DNA from: Nocardia alba NBRC 108234
GTDB lineage: Bacteria; Actinomycetota; Actinomycetes; Mycobacteriales; Mycobacteriaceae
Reading direction: 5' to 3'
Length of the DNA: 64,000 nucleotides
Assembly (NCBI RefSeq): GCF_001612665.1
Contig: NZ_BDAX01000035.1
Location: 1 to 64,000, forward strand
Both the position numbers and the translations under genes were made by a program. The notes under the pieces are model-generated. The model worked only from the letters and a program-made list of their open reading frames with translations. It was not told the DNA's origin and did no database searches. Positions 32,956 to 42,434 of the stretch are shown here, one piece after another. Position 1 is the first letter of the stretch. Each line of letters starts with the position of its first letter.

Positions 32956-33693
32956 TCAGGCGTTGGTGCCGCCGTCGACTGTGAGGATCGCGCCGGTGAT
33001 CGATCGGCCCGACGGGCCCGCGAGGAAGGCCACCAGTTCGGCGACATCGGCCGCGGCGCCGAATCGACCGAGGGCGTTGAACTCTCGTTGCGTGGCGGCG
33101 TGCGCGCTGTCGGCCGGGTTCATGTCGGTGTCGGTGGGGCCGGGCTGGACGAGGTTGACGGTGATGCCGCGCGGCCCGAGTTCGCGCGCGAGGGCTTTGG
33201 TGAAGCCGTTGAGGGCCGACTTGCTGAGGTTGTACAGCGACAGCCCGCCGAACAGCGCGCGGTCGGACAGGTTGGAGCCGATGGAGATGATCCGGCCGCC
33301 GTCGCCGAGGTACCCGAGCGCGGCCTGGCCCGCGACGAAGGCGGCCCTGGCGTGGATGTTGAGCGCGCGGTCGATCTCGTCGAGGGTGAACTCCTCGTAG
33401 GGCTTGGCCGGGAAGATGCCCGCGTTGTTCACCAGCACGTCGAGGCCGCCCAGTTCGCGCGCGGTCCGTTCGACCGCGGCGACGATCTGCGCGGCGTCGG
33501 CGCTGTCCGCCTTGATCGGCAGCGCGCGCCTGCCGGTGGCCTCGATCTCGGCGGCGACCGCTTTCGCGGCGACCTCGTCGCGCTGGTAGGTGAACGCCAC
33601 ATCGGCGCCGGTGGCGGCCAGCGCGCGGGCGATGGCCGCGCCGATTCCCCTGCTCGCGCCGGTCACCAGGGCCACGGTGTTGCTGTTCGTCAT
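32956..33693 (-). CDS. SDR-family oxidoreductase (FabG-like)
   Basis: 245 aa classical short-chain dehydrogenase/reductase. NAD(P)-binding TGASRGIGAA, NNAG, and the active-site YNLSKSA (Tyr-x3-Lys) are intact; ends TGAILTVDGGTNA. Start ATG 33693 with GGAGC upstream. Divergent from a TetR gene across a 161-bp region with three related operator-like repeats, so it is probably repressed by that TetR and induced by its substrate. Confidence 0.92.
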   Translation of the reverse strand: MTNSNTVALVTGASRGIGAAIARALAATGADVAFTYQRDEVAAKAVAAEIEATGRRALPIKADSADAAQIVAAVERTARELGGLDVLVNNAGIFPAKPYEEFTLDEIDRALNIHARAAFVAGQAALGYLGDGGRIISIGSNLSDRALFGGLSLYNLSKSALNGFTKALARELGPRGITVNLVQPGPTDTDMNPADSAHAATQREFNALGRFGAAADVAELVAFLAGPSGRSITGAILTVDGGTNA

Positions 33694-33712
33694 CAGGCTC
33701 GCTCCAATTTTG

Positions 33713-33848
33713 TAGTGATCGATACACAAATAGGGAAGCGCATCGACGAACCCGTCGTCAAGAGTTTTATACCGATCGACACAGAAATAGCGAGCGGGCT
33801 CTTCCACCACCGCGAAGCGCGGTATATTTACCGATCGGCACAGAAAGG
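33713..33848. promoter_or_regulatory. Three operator-like repeats between SDR and TetR
   Basis: Related elements at 33713-33733 (GTGATCGATACACAAATAG), 33769-33790 (ACCGATCGACACAGAAATAG) and 33828-33848 (ACCGATCGGCACAGAAAG). Core: CCGATCGRCACAGAAA with GATCG invariant. Copy 1 overlaps the region just upstream of the SDR start, copy 3 overlaps the TetR ribosome site and lies just after a -10-like TATATT (33823). They look like binding sites for the TetR at 33855. Confidence 0.6.
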
Positions 33849-33854
33849 TTTCAC

Positions 33855-34457
33855 ATGGCAGAGCGTGGGCGACCCCGGGGCTTCGACCGTGACGTAGCGC
33901 TGCGCCGGGCGATGGAGGCGTTCTGGGAACTCGGCTACGACGGCGCCTCGATGAGCGACCTCACCGCCGCCATGGGCATCAACTCCCCCAGCCTCTACGC
34001 CGCCTTCGGCGACAAGGAATCCCTGTTCCGCGCCGCCGTCGAGCTCTACGGCCGCACCGAGGGCTCACACACGGCCGGGGCGTTGCGCGAGCAACCCACC
34101 GCCTACGCCGCGATCGAGGCGATGCTGCGCGACAACATCACCCACTACACCGATCCCGGCCTCCCGAACGGCTGCATGGTGGTCCTGGCCGGCGCGACCT
34201 ACACCACCCGCAACGCCGCGGTGCGTGAATTCCTGGTGCAAGCCCGTCGCCACACCACCGCCGACATCCGTGCTCGCCTCGATCGGGGCGTCGTCGATGG
34301 CGATCTGGCGCCCGGCACCGACACGGCCTCGCTGGCCATGCTGTACAGCACTGTGCTCTACGGACTGTCGATCCAGGCCAGAGACGGCGTCGGCCCCGAC
34401 GAACTCAGCGCCGCCGTCGACAGCGCGCTGCGCACACTCGACGCCGTGACACGCTAG
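33855..34457 (+). CDS. TetR-family regulator
   Basis: 200 aa. HTH in residues ~10-55 (FDRDVALRRAMEAFWELGYDGASMSDLTAAMGINSPSLYAAFGDKESLFRAAVELY), followed by a ligand-binding domain of the TetR_C (AcrR/ComR-like) kind with GCMVV core. AGAAAGG 7 nt before the ATG. Likely autoregulated and controlling the divergent SDR through the three repeats. Converges with the helicase gene at 34479. Confidence 0.92.
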   Translation: MAERGRPRGFDRDVALRRAMEAFWELGYDGASMSDLTAAMGINSPSLYAAFGDKESLFRAAVELYGRTEGSHTAGALREQPTAYAAIEAMLRDNITHYTDPGLPNGCMVVLAGATYTTRNAAVREFLVQARRHTTADIRARLDRGVVDGDLAPGTDTASLAMLYSTVLYGLSIQARDGVGPDELSAAVDSALRTLDAVTR

Positions 34458-34478
34458 GCGAGCCGAGAGGTTCGACCC

Positions 34479-36239
34479 TCAGAGTCGACGCAGCGCGGCG
34501 ATGCGCTCGCCCAATTGATCGACGCTCGCCAATGCCGTGGGCGGACCACCACATTCGCGCCGGAGTTCGCCGTGGATCACGCCGTGGGGTTTGCCGGTGC
34601 GGTGGTGGTGCATCGCGACGAGACTGTTGAGTTCGCGGCGCAACTCGCCCAGCTTGTCCGAGGTGGCGACGCGTTCGGCGACCGCCGCCGGTGGCGCGGC
34701 GGACTCCTGGGCCGTGCGGTCGGCGAGCTGACGGGTCTGGCGGTCACGCAGCAGCGCACGCATCTGATCGGCGTCGAGCAGACCGGGGATGCCGAGATAG
34801 TCGGCTTCCTCGTCGCTGCCCGCGATGGTGGCGGTGCCGAAGGAGGATCCGTCGTAGATCACCTGGTCGAGTTCGGCGTCCGCGGCGAGCGCGACGAAGG
34901 ACTTCTCGTCCTCGCCGGGCTCGTCCTTCGCCTTGTTCGCGTCCATCAGGAGCTCGTCGTCGAGGCCGTCCTTCTCGCGATGCGGCTTGCCGATGACGTG
35001 ATCGCGCTGCAGCTCGAGCTGGGCGGCCAGATCCAGCAGCACCGGCACCGACGGCAGGAACACACTCGCGGTCTCCCCCGGCTTGCGGGCACGCACGAAA
35101 CGACCGATGGCCTGCGCGAAGTACAGCGGCGTCGAGGCACTGGTGGCGTAGACGCCCACGGCCAGGCGCGGCACGTCGACCCCCTCGGACACCATGCGCA
35201 CCGCGACCATCCACGGCTGGGTGCTCTTGCCGAATTCGCTGATGCGCTGCGAGGACTGCGGGTCGTCCGAGAGCACCACCGAGGGCCGCTCACCACAGAT
35301 GTGCTCGAGCAGTTCGGCGTAGTCGCGAGCCCGTTCCTGATCGGTGGCGATCACCAGACCGCCCGCGTCGGGCATGCCGGACGCGCGGAGCTGGCGCAGG
35401 CGCACGTCGGCCGCGCGCAACACCGCCGAGATCCAATCGCCCGCCGGGTCGAGGGCCGTGCGCCAGGCTCGCGCGGTGTGTTCGGCGCTGAGCGGTTCGC
35501 CGAGCCGGGCGGTGTGCTCCTCACCCGCGCTGTCGCGCCAGTGCGCGTCACCGGAGTAGGCCAGGAACACCACCGGACGCACGACACCGTCGGCGAGCGC
35601 GTCGGCGTAGCCGTAGGAGTGGTCGGCGCGCGAACGAGGGAAACCGCCTTCGTCGGGCTCGTAGGTGACGAAGGGGATCTTCGAATCGTCGCTGCGGAAC
35701 GGGGTTCCGGTGAGCGCGAGCCGGCGGGTGGCGTCACCGAACGCCTCCTCGGTCGCCTCACCCCAGGTCTTGGCGTCGCCCGCGTGGTGGATCTCGTCGA
35801 GAATCACCAGCGTGCGGCGGTTCTCGGTGCGCACCCGATGCCGGGTCGGGTGGGCGGCGACCTGGGCATAGGTCACCACGACGCCGTGATAGTCGCCGGA
35901 GGTCGCGCCGGTGGTGTTGGAGAACCGCGAGTCCAGCTGGATGCCGGTGCGCGCGGCGGCGGAGGACCACTGGTGCTTGAGGTGCTCGGTCGGGGCGACG
36001 ACGGTGATCTGATCCACCGTGCGATCGGCCAGCAACTCCGCGGCAACCCGCAGCGCGAAGGTGGTCTTACCGGCGCCGGGTGTCGCGACCGCGAGGAAGT
36101 CACGCGGCTTGGTGGCCAGGTACTTCGTCAACGCGCGCCGCTGCCACGCGCGCAGCGAACCCGACAGGACACCCCCCGCGGCGGTCTCGCCCGGTGTCCC
36201 CGCTTGCTTCGCCGTAGCGGCGCCACCCGACCCAGTCAC
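34479..36239 (-). CDS. DEAD/DEAH-box (SF2) helicase
   Basis: 586 aa. N-terminal ATPase: AWQRRALTKYL (Q-like), Walker A TPGAGKTTFA, Ia APTEHLKHQW, motif II DEIHHAGD, motif III LTGTPFR; helicase-C half with VSEGVDVPRLAVGVYAT and QAIGRFVRAR (motif VI). The C-terminal ~130 residues (ELRRELNSLVAMHHHRTGKPHGVIHGELRRECGG) are a small helical domain. The architecture resembles UvsW/type III restriction-like SF2 enzymes. Probably DNA repair or processing. Start ATG 36239 (MTGSGG). Confidence 0.88.
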   Translation of the reverse strand: MTGSGGAATAKQAGTPGETAAGGVLSGSLRAWQRRALTKYLATKPRDFLAVATPGAGKTTFALRVAAELLADRTVDQITVVAPTEHLKHQWSSAAARTGIQLDSRFSNTTGATSGDYHGVVVTYAQVAAHPTRHRVRTENRRTLVILDEIHHAGDAKTWGEATEEAFGDATRRLALTGTPFRSDDSKIPFVTYEPDEGGFPRSRADHSYGYADALADGVVRPVVFLAYSGDAHWRDSAGEEHTARLGEPLSAEHTARAWRTALDPAGDWISAVLRAADVRLRQLRASGMPDAGGLVIATDQERARDYAELLEHICGERPSVVLSDDPQSSQRISEFGKSTQPWMVAVRMVSEGVDVPRLAVGVYATSASTPLYFAQAIGRFVRARKPGETASVFLPSVPVLLDLAAQLELQRDHVIGKPHREKDGLDDELLMDANKAKDEPGEDEKSFVALAADAELDQVIYDGSSFGTATIAGSDEEADYLGIPGLLDADQMRALLRDRQTRQLADRTAQESAAPPAAVAERVATSDKLGELRRELNSLVAMHHHRTGKPHGVIHGELRRECGGPPTALASVDQLGERIAALRRL

Positions 36240-36406
36240 GCAGTCGACCCTAGCCGCCCGATGCGGCGTGTCGCCAAACCGACGCGGGGTGGGCGACCGG
36301 CATCACAACAGCAGCCGTGGTCACCGGCCTTTTACCTGTTACCCACCGACACGATGCCCGGCCCGCACCCCACAGACCACCGACGTACGGGATGCTTGAC
36401 ACCGAG

Positions 36407-37549
36407 ATGAACAATGACCAGGCCCCGGCGGCGGACGCGGCGAGCCCGCCGCGGGCACACCCGCCCCGTGACACGCCCGCGCGCCCGTCGGCCGACGCGC
36501 AGGCCGCTCCGCAACGTCGCAGCGATCGCGCACCGTGGCGGCGATGGCTGGCCACGGCGTGGCGGCTGATGGTCCGGGTCGCGGTGAAGTGCTGGGACAA
36601 TTCGATCTTCGCCAAGTCCGCGGCGGCGGCGTTCTGGCAGACCCTGTCGCTGGCGCCACTGCTGCTCGGCCTGCTCGGCAGCCTCGGCTACGTGGGCGGA
36701 TTGTTCGGGCCCGACACCGTGCAGATCGTGGAGAGCAAGATCATCGCGTTCAGCCGCGACTTCTTCAGCCCGTCGGTGGTCTCGGATCTGATCGAGCCGA
36801 CCGTCAACGATGTGCTCGGCCGCGGGCGCGGCGCGGTGGTATCGGTGGGTTTCGTGCTGTCACTGTGGGCCGGGTCCTCGGCGATGGCCACCTTCGTCGA
36901 CGCCATCGTGGAGGCGCACGGGCAGCAGGACGCCCGCCATCCGGTCTGGCAACGAATCTTCGCGCTGCTGCTCTACGTGCAGTTCCTGGTGGCCGCGGTG
37001 CTCATCCTGCCGGTGATCGCGCTGGGCCCGACCCGGGTCGGGCGGGTGCTGCCCGAGACGTGGCGCGAGCCCGGATTGCGACTGATCGATACGTTCTACT
37101 ACCCGATCGTCGGGCTGCTGCTGATCGTCGGCCTGACCACGCTCTACAAGCTGGCCCTGCACAAATCACTGCCGTGGCATCGGCTCTTCGGCGGCGCGCT
37201 GGTGGCCGGGATCTTCTTCATGGCGGCCAGCGATCTGCTGCGCCGTTACCTGTCGTGGATCACCCAGACCGGGGCGAGCTACGGCGCGCTGGCCACCCCG
37301 ATCGCGTTCCTGTTGTTCACGTATTTCCTCGGCTTCGCGGTGATCCTCGGCGCGGAGTTCAACGCGGCCGTGCAGGAATTCTGGCCTGCCCGGGCCACCC
37401 GGATGGAACAGGTCAAGGAATGGATCAGCAACCAGGTACGCGGCGACGATGAGGACGAGGACGACGAAACCGCCGGGGCCCCATCGCGGGCACCGGCGTC
37501 ACCGACCGAGCACTCGGCTCAGTCGCCGTCCTTGCGCAAGCCCTCGTAG
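36407..37549 (+). CDS. YihY/BrkB-family membrane protein
   Basis: 380 aa. A Pro/Ala-rich ~50-residue N-terminus, then six transmembrane segments of the YihY (virulence factor BrkB) family: FAKSAAAAFWQTLSLAPLLLGLLG, GAVVSVGFVLSLWAGSSAMATFVDAI, LLLYVQFLVAAVLILPVIAL, YYPIVGLLLIVGLTTLYKLAL, GGALVAGIFFMAASDLL, GALATPIAFLLFTYFLGFAVILGAEFNA. An acidic/Ser-Pro tail follows. Role unknown. ATG 36392 is an alternative start; neither has a good ribosome site. Its 3-prime end overlaps the convergent DUF3039 gene by 31 bp. Confidence 0.87.
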   Translation: MNNDQAPAADAASPPRAHPPRDTPARPSADAQAAPQRRSDRAPWRRWLATAWRLMVRVAVKCWDNSIFAKSAAAAFWQTLSLAPLLLGLLGSLGYVGGLFGPDTVQIVESKIIAFSRDFFSPSVVSDLIEPTVNDVLGRGRGAVVSVGFVLSLWAGSSAMATFVDAIVEAHGQQDARHPVWQRIFALLLYVQFLVAAVLILPVIALGPTRVGRVLPETWREPGLRLIDTFYYPIVGLLLIVGLTTLYKLALHKSLPWHRLFGGALVAGIFFMAASDLLRRYLSWITQTGASYGALATPIAFLLFTYFLGFAVILGAEFNAAVQEFWPARATRMEQVKEWISNQVRGDDEDEDDETAGAPSRAPASPTEHSAQSPSLRKPS

Positions 37550-37767
37550 ACCTTCTTGCAGTCGGGGCACACGGGCGAGCCGGGCTTGGCCGAACGCGTC
37601 ACCGGGAAGACCTCGCCACACAGGGCGACGACCATCGTGCCCATCACGGCACTCTCGGCGATCCGGTCCTTCTTCACGTAATGGAAGAATTTGGGGGTGT
37701 CGTCGCTGGTGGTCTCGTCGGTCGTGGTTTCCGGGCGTACCAGAGTGTCTGTACTCACGCCTTCCAT
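37519..37767 (-). CDS. DUF3039 zinc-ribbon-like protein
   Basis: About 82 aa. The DUF3039 core is unmistakable: KFFHYVKKDRIAESAVMGTMVVALCGEVFPVTRSAKPGSP followed by VCPDCKKVYEGL. Three Cys and two nearby His/Cys could bind zinc. The start could be ATG 37767 or GTG 37758 (VSTDTLVRP). Mycobacterial Rv2708c is the positional match; function unknown. Antisense 3-prime overlap with the YihY gene. Confidence 0.88.
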   Translation of the reverse strand: MEGVSTDTLVRPETTTDETTSDDTPKFFHYVKKDRIAESAVMGTMVVALCGEVFPVTRSAKPGSPVCPDCKKVYEGLRKDGD

Positions 37768-37841
37768 GATGCCGCATCCGGGCACCGGGCCGCTGACCAG
37801 CCGCGTGTGCGCTCGATGACGTCGAGTGGAAGACTCAGGGT

Positions 37842-38258
37842 ATGCAGTCCTACGGCGATGTACCGGGCGCCGACGAATCCGAGCCGGACCCGGAGGTGAC
37901 CGTGCCCACCGAGCCCAGGTCCTCGCGTGGGTTCTTCCGGCCCGCGCCCGCCGAGCACGCCGTGCTGATCACCGAGGCCGCGCCCTCGCTCGACGACCAG
38001 CATCGCGCCAGGGTGCGCCGCTACACGTTCATCATGGCCTTCCGGATCCCCTGCCTGATCCTGGCGGCGATCGCCTACAGCGCGTTCGAGAGTCCGCTGC
38101 TGTCGATCCTGATCATCGCCGCCTCGGTGCCGCTGCCGTGGATCGCGGTGCTCATCGCCAACGACCGCCCGCCGCGCACCAAGGACGAACCCAGCCGCTG
38201 GGACGGCCGCACCAACCAGATCGCGCTGGAATCCCGACAGCACAAGACGCTGGAATAG
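37842..38258 (+). CDS. DUF3099 membrane protein
   Basis: 138 aa. An acidic N-terminus, the DUF3099 opening HAVLITEAAPSLDDQHRARVRRYTFIMAFRIPCLILAAIAY, then two transmembrane segments (residues ~60-80 and 86-106) and a charged tail starting NDRPPR. Function unknown. Divergent from the DUF3039 gene; this pair is conserved upstream of sigB in mycobacteria (Rv2708c/Rv2709). Confidence 0.88.
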   Translation: MQSYGDVPGADESEPDPEVTVPTEPRSSRGFFRPAPAEHAVLITEAAPSLDDQHRARVRRYTFIMAFRIPCLILAAIAYSAFESPLLSILIIAASVPLPWIAVLIANDRPPRTKDEPSRWDGRTNQIALESRQHKTLE

Positions 38259-38273
38259 CGGTCGCCCGTTCGG

Positions 38274-39605
38274 CTATCCGGCCGGTTTCGGTCTGCGGAC
38301 CAGCATCGACATGACCGCGGCCATGCCGCAGAGCGCTCCCGCCACATACCAGGCGAGGTCGTAGGAGCCCTGTACGTCGCGGATGACGCCCGCTCCGGTG
38401 GCCGCGACGGCGGCGCCGACCTGGTGGGCGGCGAAGACCCAGCCGAACGCGATCGGGCCGTCGGCGCCGAAGAGTTCGCGGCACAGCAGCACGGTCGGTG
38501 GGACGGTCGCGATCCAGTCCAGACCGTAGAACACGATGAACACCCACATGCTCGGCTCGGTGTGTGGGCCGAGCAGCGAGGGCAGGATCAGCAGCGAGAG
38601 CCCGCGCAGCGAGTAGTAGCCGAGCAGCAGATAGCGCGGATCCACGCGATCGGAGAGCCAGCCCGAGGCGATGGTGCCCGCCACATCGAAGATCCCGACC
38701 AGTGCCAGCAGTCCGGCGGCGGTGGTCGGTGGCATGCCGTGATCGTGTGCCGCGGTGACGAAATGGGTACCGACCAGACCGTTCGTCGATGCCCCACAGA
38801 TCGCGAAACCACCGGCCAGCAGCCAGAATCCCGGTTTGCGTGCGGCCGAGGCCAGTACCGTCAACGCCCGACCCGCACCGCCGGTGATCGGAGCTCGCAG
38901 GCCCACGTCCGAACCGGCGGGCGCCCCGTACGCGCGCGCCCCGACATCGCTGGGGTAGTCGCGCACGAACAGCCAGACCAGCGGCGCCACCGACAGCGCC
39001 ACCGCCGCCACGATCGCCGACGGCAGCCGCCAGCCGTGTTCGATGGCCAGCATCGATACCAACGGCAGGAACACCAGCTGGCCGGTGGCGCCCGCCGCGG
39101 TGAGCACTCCGGTGACCAGGCCACGGCTGCGGACGAACCAGCGACCGGTGATGGTCGCGACGAACGGCATGGACATCGACCCGACGCCGACGCCCACCAG
39201 CAGTCCCCACGTCGCCACCAGCTGCCACGCCTGGGTCATGAACACCGTCAGCCCGCTGCCCGCGGCGATCAGCACCAGCGCCGAACACACCACCCTGCGG
39301 ATGCCGAATCGATCCATCAGCGCGGCGGCGAACGGCGAGATCAGACCGTAGAGCAGCATATTCAGCGAGACGGCGGTGGAGATCGTCGCATGTGACCAAC
39401 CGAATTCGGTGTGCAGCGGTTCGATGAGGACGCTGGGGACCGAGCGGAAGGCGGCCGCGCCGAGCAGCGCGACGAAGCCGACGCCCGCCACGATCCACGC
39501 GGGATGGAGTCCACTGCGTTCGTCGACGACCGGGGCCGGTGCGGAAACGAGGTTGTCGGCCGGATCGTCGCCGGTGGGCGGCGCGGGCGCACGGAGATCG
39601 GTCAC
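38274..39605 (-). CDS. MFS transporter (OFA/monocarboxylate-like)
   Basis: 443 aa, 12 predicted transmembrane helices, major facilitator superfamily. The N-half resembles oxalate/formate antiporter-like MFS proteins (FGWSHATISTAVSLNMLLYGLISPFAAALMDRFGIRR; GRWFVRSRGLVTGVLTAAGATGQLVFLPL). The central motif DRFGIRRV between TM2 and TM3 is the MFS signature region. Substrate not deducible; a monocarboxylate is a guess from the subfamily. GTG 39605 is favoured; an earlier start (39656) would add 17 residues. An insertion between DUF3099 and sigB relative to mycobacteria. Confidence 0.85.
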   Translation of the reverse strand: MTDLRAPAPPTGDDPADNLVSAPAPVVDERSGLHPAWIVAGVGFVALLGAAAFRSVPSVLIEPLHTEFGWSHATISTAVSLNMLLYGLISPFAAALMDRFGIRRVVCSALVLIAAGSGLTVFMTQAWQLVATWGLLVGVGVGSMSMPFVATITGRWFVRSRGLVTGVLTAAGATGQLVFLPLVSMLAIEHGWRLPSAIVAAVALSVAPLVWLFVRDYPSDVGARAYGAPAGSDVGLRAPITGGAGRALTVLASAARKPGFWLLAGGFAICGASTNGLVGTHFVTAAHDHGMPPTTAAGLLALVGIFDVAGTIASGWLSDRVDPRYLLLGYYSLRGLSLLILPSLLGPHTEPSMWVFIVFYGLDWIATVPPTVLLCRELFGADGPIAFGWVFAAHQVGAAVAATGAGVIRDVQGSYDLAWYVAGALCGMAAVMSMLVRRPKPAG

Positions 39606-39887
39606 TGGGCCAGCGTGCCGGATCGACGCCGGGCGGGCGAGTGGCCGGTGTGACATGTTTCGTCAATATTCTGCCACCGACAGGTGGTCTGAGGGGGTAG
39701 CCGGCGGCCGGGCGAGCCTCACGGGCGGTGCCGCGGCACCGGCGCCCCGCACGCCGAGCCGACAAAGACTGTCGACAGCACGAGGTCGGCGGCCTACCGT
39801 TCGAACAGGACCACCCGAACTGCCCGACAGGACAACCGAATCCGGCCGACGGCTCCCGGGTGCCCCTCATCTCGGAAGGGAGACAGC

Positions 39888-40625
39888 ATGATTCGCTGGA
39901 CCTGGGCATTTCTCGACCGGCCCGTCGACACGTTCGCCGACTGCGCGCGGTTCTGGGCGCAGGTCACCGACTCCACCGTGTCGCCACCGCGCGGCGACCA
40001 CGATGAGTTCATCACGCTGCTGCCGGCGACCGGGCCCGCGTGGATCAAGATGCAAGCGGTCGACGGCGACGGCGGTATCCACCTCGATCTCGACGTCGAC
40101 GATCTGCCCGGGGCGATCGCGACCGCGACCGGGCTCGGTGCCCGCGTAGTCGCCGAAACGGGCGCCTACACGGTGCTGGAATCGCCTGCCGGACAGACGT
40201 TCTGCCTCATCCCGTCCACCGCACCGGCCGGTCTCGGCCCGGCTCCGATCACGGTGTCGACCGCACCCGATGGCACGGTGACCCGCCTCGACCAGGTCTG
40301 CCTCGACCTGTCCCCCGCTGACATCGACGCTGACACCGCCTTCTGGCAGGCACTCACCGATTGGACCCACAACCCCGGCCGACGCCCGGAATTCTCCCGC
40401 CTGCGCGGCCCCGACCAGCCGCTGCACTTTCTGCTCCAGCGCCTCGACGAACCGGGCCCCGCCGGCGCGCACGTCGACCTGGCCTCCTCGAACGTCGCCG
40501 CCACCGCCGCCTGGCACGAATCCCTCGGCGCCACCCGCATCGCCGACGCCGAACACTGGACAGTGCTGCGCGACCCCGGCAATGCCATGTACTGCGTGAC
40601 CTCGAGGGATCCTTACACCGGCTGA
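39888..40625 (+). CDS. VOC (glyoxalase-like) two-domain protein
   Basis: 245 aa made of two tandem vicinal-oxygen-chelate modules (residues ~1-115 and ~125-240), each with the pattern FW-xx-L/V ... HLDLDVDDL ... VLESPAGQTFCLIP and ... HVDLASSNV ... WTVLRDPGNAMYCVT. This is the glyoxalase-like domain family seen in actinobacteria; metal ligands are not certain. GGAAGGGAGA lies 5 nt before the ATG. Enzyme activity or binding role cannot be assigned. Confidence 0.85.
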   Translation: MIRWTWAFLDRPVDTFADCARFWAQVTDSTVSPPRGDHDEFITLLPATGPAWIKMQAVDGDGGIHLDLDVDDLPGAIATATGLGARVVAETGAYTVLESPAGQTFCLIPSTAPAGLGPAPITVSTAPDGTVTRLDQVCLDLSPADIDADTAFWQALTDWTHNPGRRPEFSRLRGPDQPLHFLLQRLDEPGPAGAHVDLASSNVAATAAWHESLGATRIADAEHWTVLRDPGNAMYCVTSRDPYTG

Positions 40626-40810
40626 ACCAGCCCCAACACAGCTCGGCCGCGAACGCAGTCGATGCGCCCCTCCAACCCAACGGCTTTCCGTCCAGCCGCG
40701 AGACGCCGCGGGCGCCGGAACATTTCGCGCGATCACATGATCCGCGCGCCCGGCGACACGCAGCGGCAGCTGGCCGTTCGCGGTGCTGGTGGTCCTGGCA
40801 CAGTAGTCGG

Positions 40811-42328
40811 GTGCCTACGAACCCGACGATGACCGACTCCCTGCTCACCGCGCTGTGCCCGGACCTGCGCACCGCGCTGATCCGGGTCGGGTACGACGCC
40901 GACACCCTCGTCGAGGCGTTGGGGTCCGATGTGCATGCGGCACTGAGCCGTTCGGAGCCGGTCCCGGTGCGGCGGGCCGCTCGGGCGGCAGGCGAGCTCG
41001 GCACGCTGGTGCGGTTGCTGCTGCTCGGCGACGTCCTGCCCGAGCGCGACGTCGCGACCGCGCTGGCGCCGGTGCGCATCGACGCGGCGGTGGCGGCGGG
41101 TCTGCTCACCCGCGACGGTGATCAGGTGCGCGCCGCGCTGGATCTGCGACCGCTCGACGCGGGTGCGGGTACCCGGTGGATCCTGTCCGATCTCGACGAT
41201 TCGATGCGGCGGCGCACGCTCACCGAGGATCACGTCCTCGGTGTCGGGCACGCGTCGCTGTCGTTGTTGCGCGCCACACCCACCGAGCCGGTCGGGACCG
41301 TGCTGGATCTGGGCACCGGCTGCGGTGTGCAAGCCGTGCACGCGGCGGGTTACGCGGGCCGGGTCACCGCCACCGACGTCAACGCACGGGCGCTGTGGCT
41401 GGCGCAGGCCACCGCCGCGCTCAACGAACTCGAGATCGAACTGCTCGAGGGGTCCTGGTTCGAGCCCGTCGCCGGGCGCCGCTTCGACCAGGTCGTGGCC
41501 AACCCACCGTTCGTGGTCGGTCCGGCACGCATCGAGCACACCTACCGCGACTCCGGACTCGCCCTGGACGGCGCCAGCGAACTGGTCATCGGGCAGGCGC
41601 CCGCGCTGCTGGCACCCGGCGGCACGGCGGCCATGCTCGCCGCCTGGGTGCACGTGGACGGCGAGGACTGGCGCCGACGCGTATCGAGCTGGCTGCCCGC
41701 CCACGGCGTCGACGCCTGGGTCGTGCAGCGCGACGTGGCCGATCCGGCCCTCTACGTCGGCACCTGGCTGCGCGACGCGGGCCTGGATCCGCGCGACCCG
41801 GCCGCCCAGGAACAGGCGACGCGCTGGCTCGACGCCTTCGAGGCCGCCGATGTCGAAGGCGTCGGGTTCGGGTTCGTCTACCTGCGCGCGATCGATGGGC
41901 CGACCGAACTCCTCGCCGAGGACCTCACCCACGGTTTCGACGACCCGCTCGGTACCGAGGTCGCCGGGTACTTCGCGCGGTCGGCGTGGCTGCGCGCGGT
42001 GGCCGCCGACGAGAACCTCGCGTGGGCATCCCGCTTCGCGCCGAGCCCGGCGACCGCGTTGGAGCGGGTGTATCTGCCCGGTGAGTTCGGCTGGACCGAG
42101 CAGGCGATCCGGCTGCATCGCGGCGACGGACCGCGCTGGCAGCACGAGGTGGACGAGTCCACGGTCGCCCTGGTCGCGGGAATGCGGCCCGAGGGGCTGC
42201 CGTTGTACGAACTGCTCGAACTACTCGCCCTCGCCGAGGGAGCAGAGCAGGTCACACCGGAATTCGCCGCGCGTGCGCTCGGCGTGGTCGCCGGGCTCGT
42301 CCGCCACGGATTGGTGCGGCCCGTCTGA
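40811..42328 (+). CDS. N6/N5-type class I methyltransferase (NPPF motif)
   Basis: 505 aa. N-terminal helical domain (residues 1-130), central AdoMet domain with motif I VLDLGTGCGVQAVHAA, VTATDVNARAL, and motif IV NPPF (VVANPPFVVG), which marks methyltransferases acting on amide or amino nitrogen (PrmC/RlmG-like), then a C-terminal helical region. Substrate probably an RNA base or protein Gln/Asn; not determined. GTG 40811 is preferred because a CACAGT -10-like hexamer ends 6 nt before it (leaderless); ATG 40829 is the alternative. Precedes sigB. Confidence 0.85.
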   Translation: MPTNPTMTDSLLTALCPDLRTALIRVGYDADTLVEALGSDVHAALSRSEPVPVRRAARAAGELGTLVRLLLLGDVLPERDVATALAPVRIDAAVAAGLLTRDGDQVRAALDLRPLDAGAGTRWILSDLDDSMRRRTLTEDHVLGVGHASLSLLRATPTEPVGTVLDLGTGCGVQAVHAAGYAGRVTATDVNARALWLAQATAALNELEIELLEGSWFEPVAGRRFDQVVANPPFVVGPARIEHTYRDSGLALDGASELVIGQAPALLAPGGTAAMLAAWVHVDGEDWRRRVSSWLPAHGVDAWVVQRDVADPALYVGTWLRDAGLDPRDPAAQEQATRWLDAFEAADVEGVGFGFVYLRAIDGPTELLAEDLTHGFDDPLGTEVAGYFARSAWLRAVAADENLAWASRFAPSPATALERVYLPGEFGWTEQAIRLHRGDGPRWQHEVDESTVALVAGMRPEGLPLYELLELLALAEGAEQVTPEFAARALGVVAGLVRHGLVRPV

Positions 42329-42434
42329 ACCGCTCCCGGTGGCAGCGAGTGGCGATCACGGCGCTCTTCTCAGGAACTTCTCAGCCGTTGGGGTGGGAAC
42401 CAGCAGCTCAGAGCGGTTTATCGACCGCGGGATC

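Noticed and set aside
36250..36406. N-terminal extension of the YihY protein from ATG 36317
   Set aside because: Sequence before residue ~26 of that frame is Pro/His/Arg-rich with no family match and overlaps the promoter region of the helicase gene.
42373..42393. Second GGAAC-type element upstream of sigB
   Set aside because: Spacing from GGAAC to CGTT is only 8 nt, too short for an ECF promoter.
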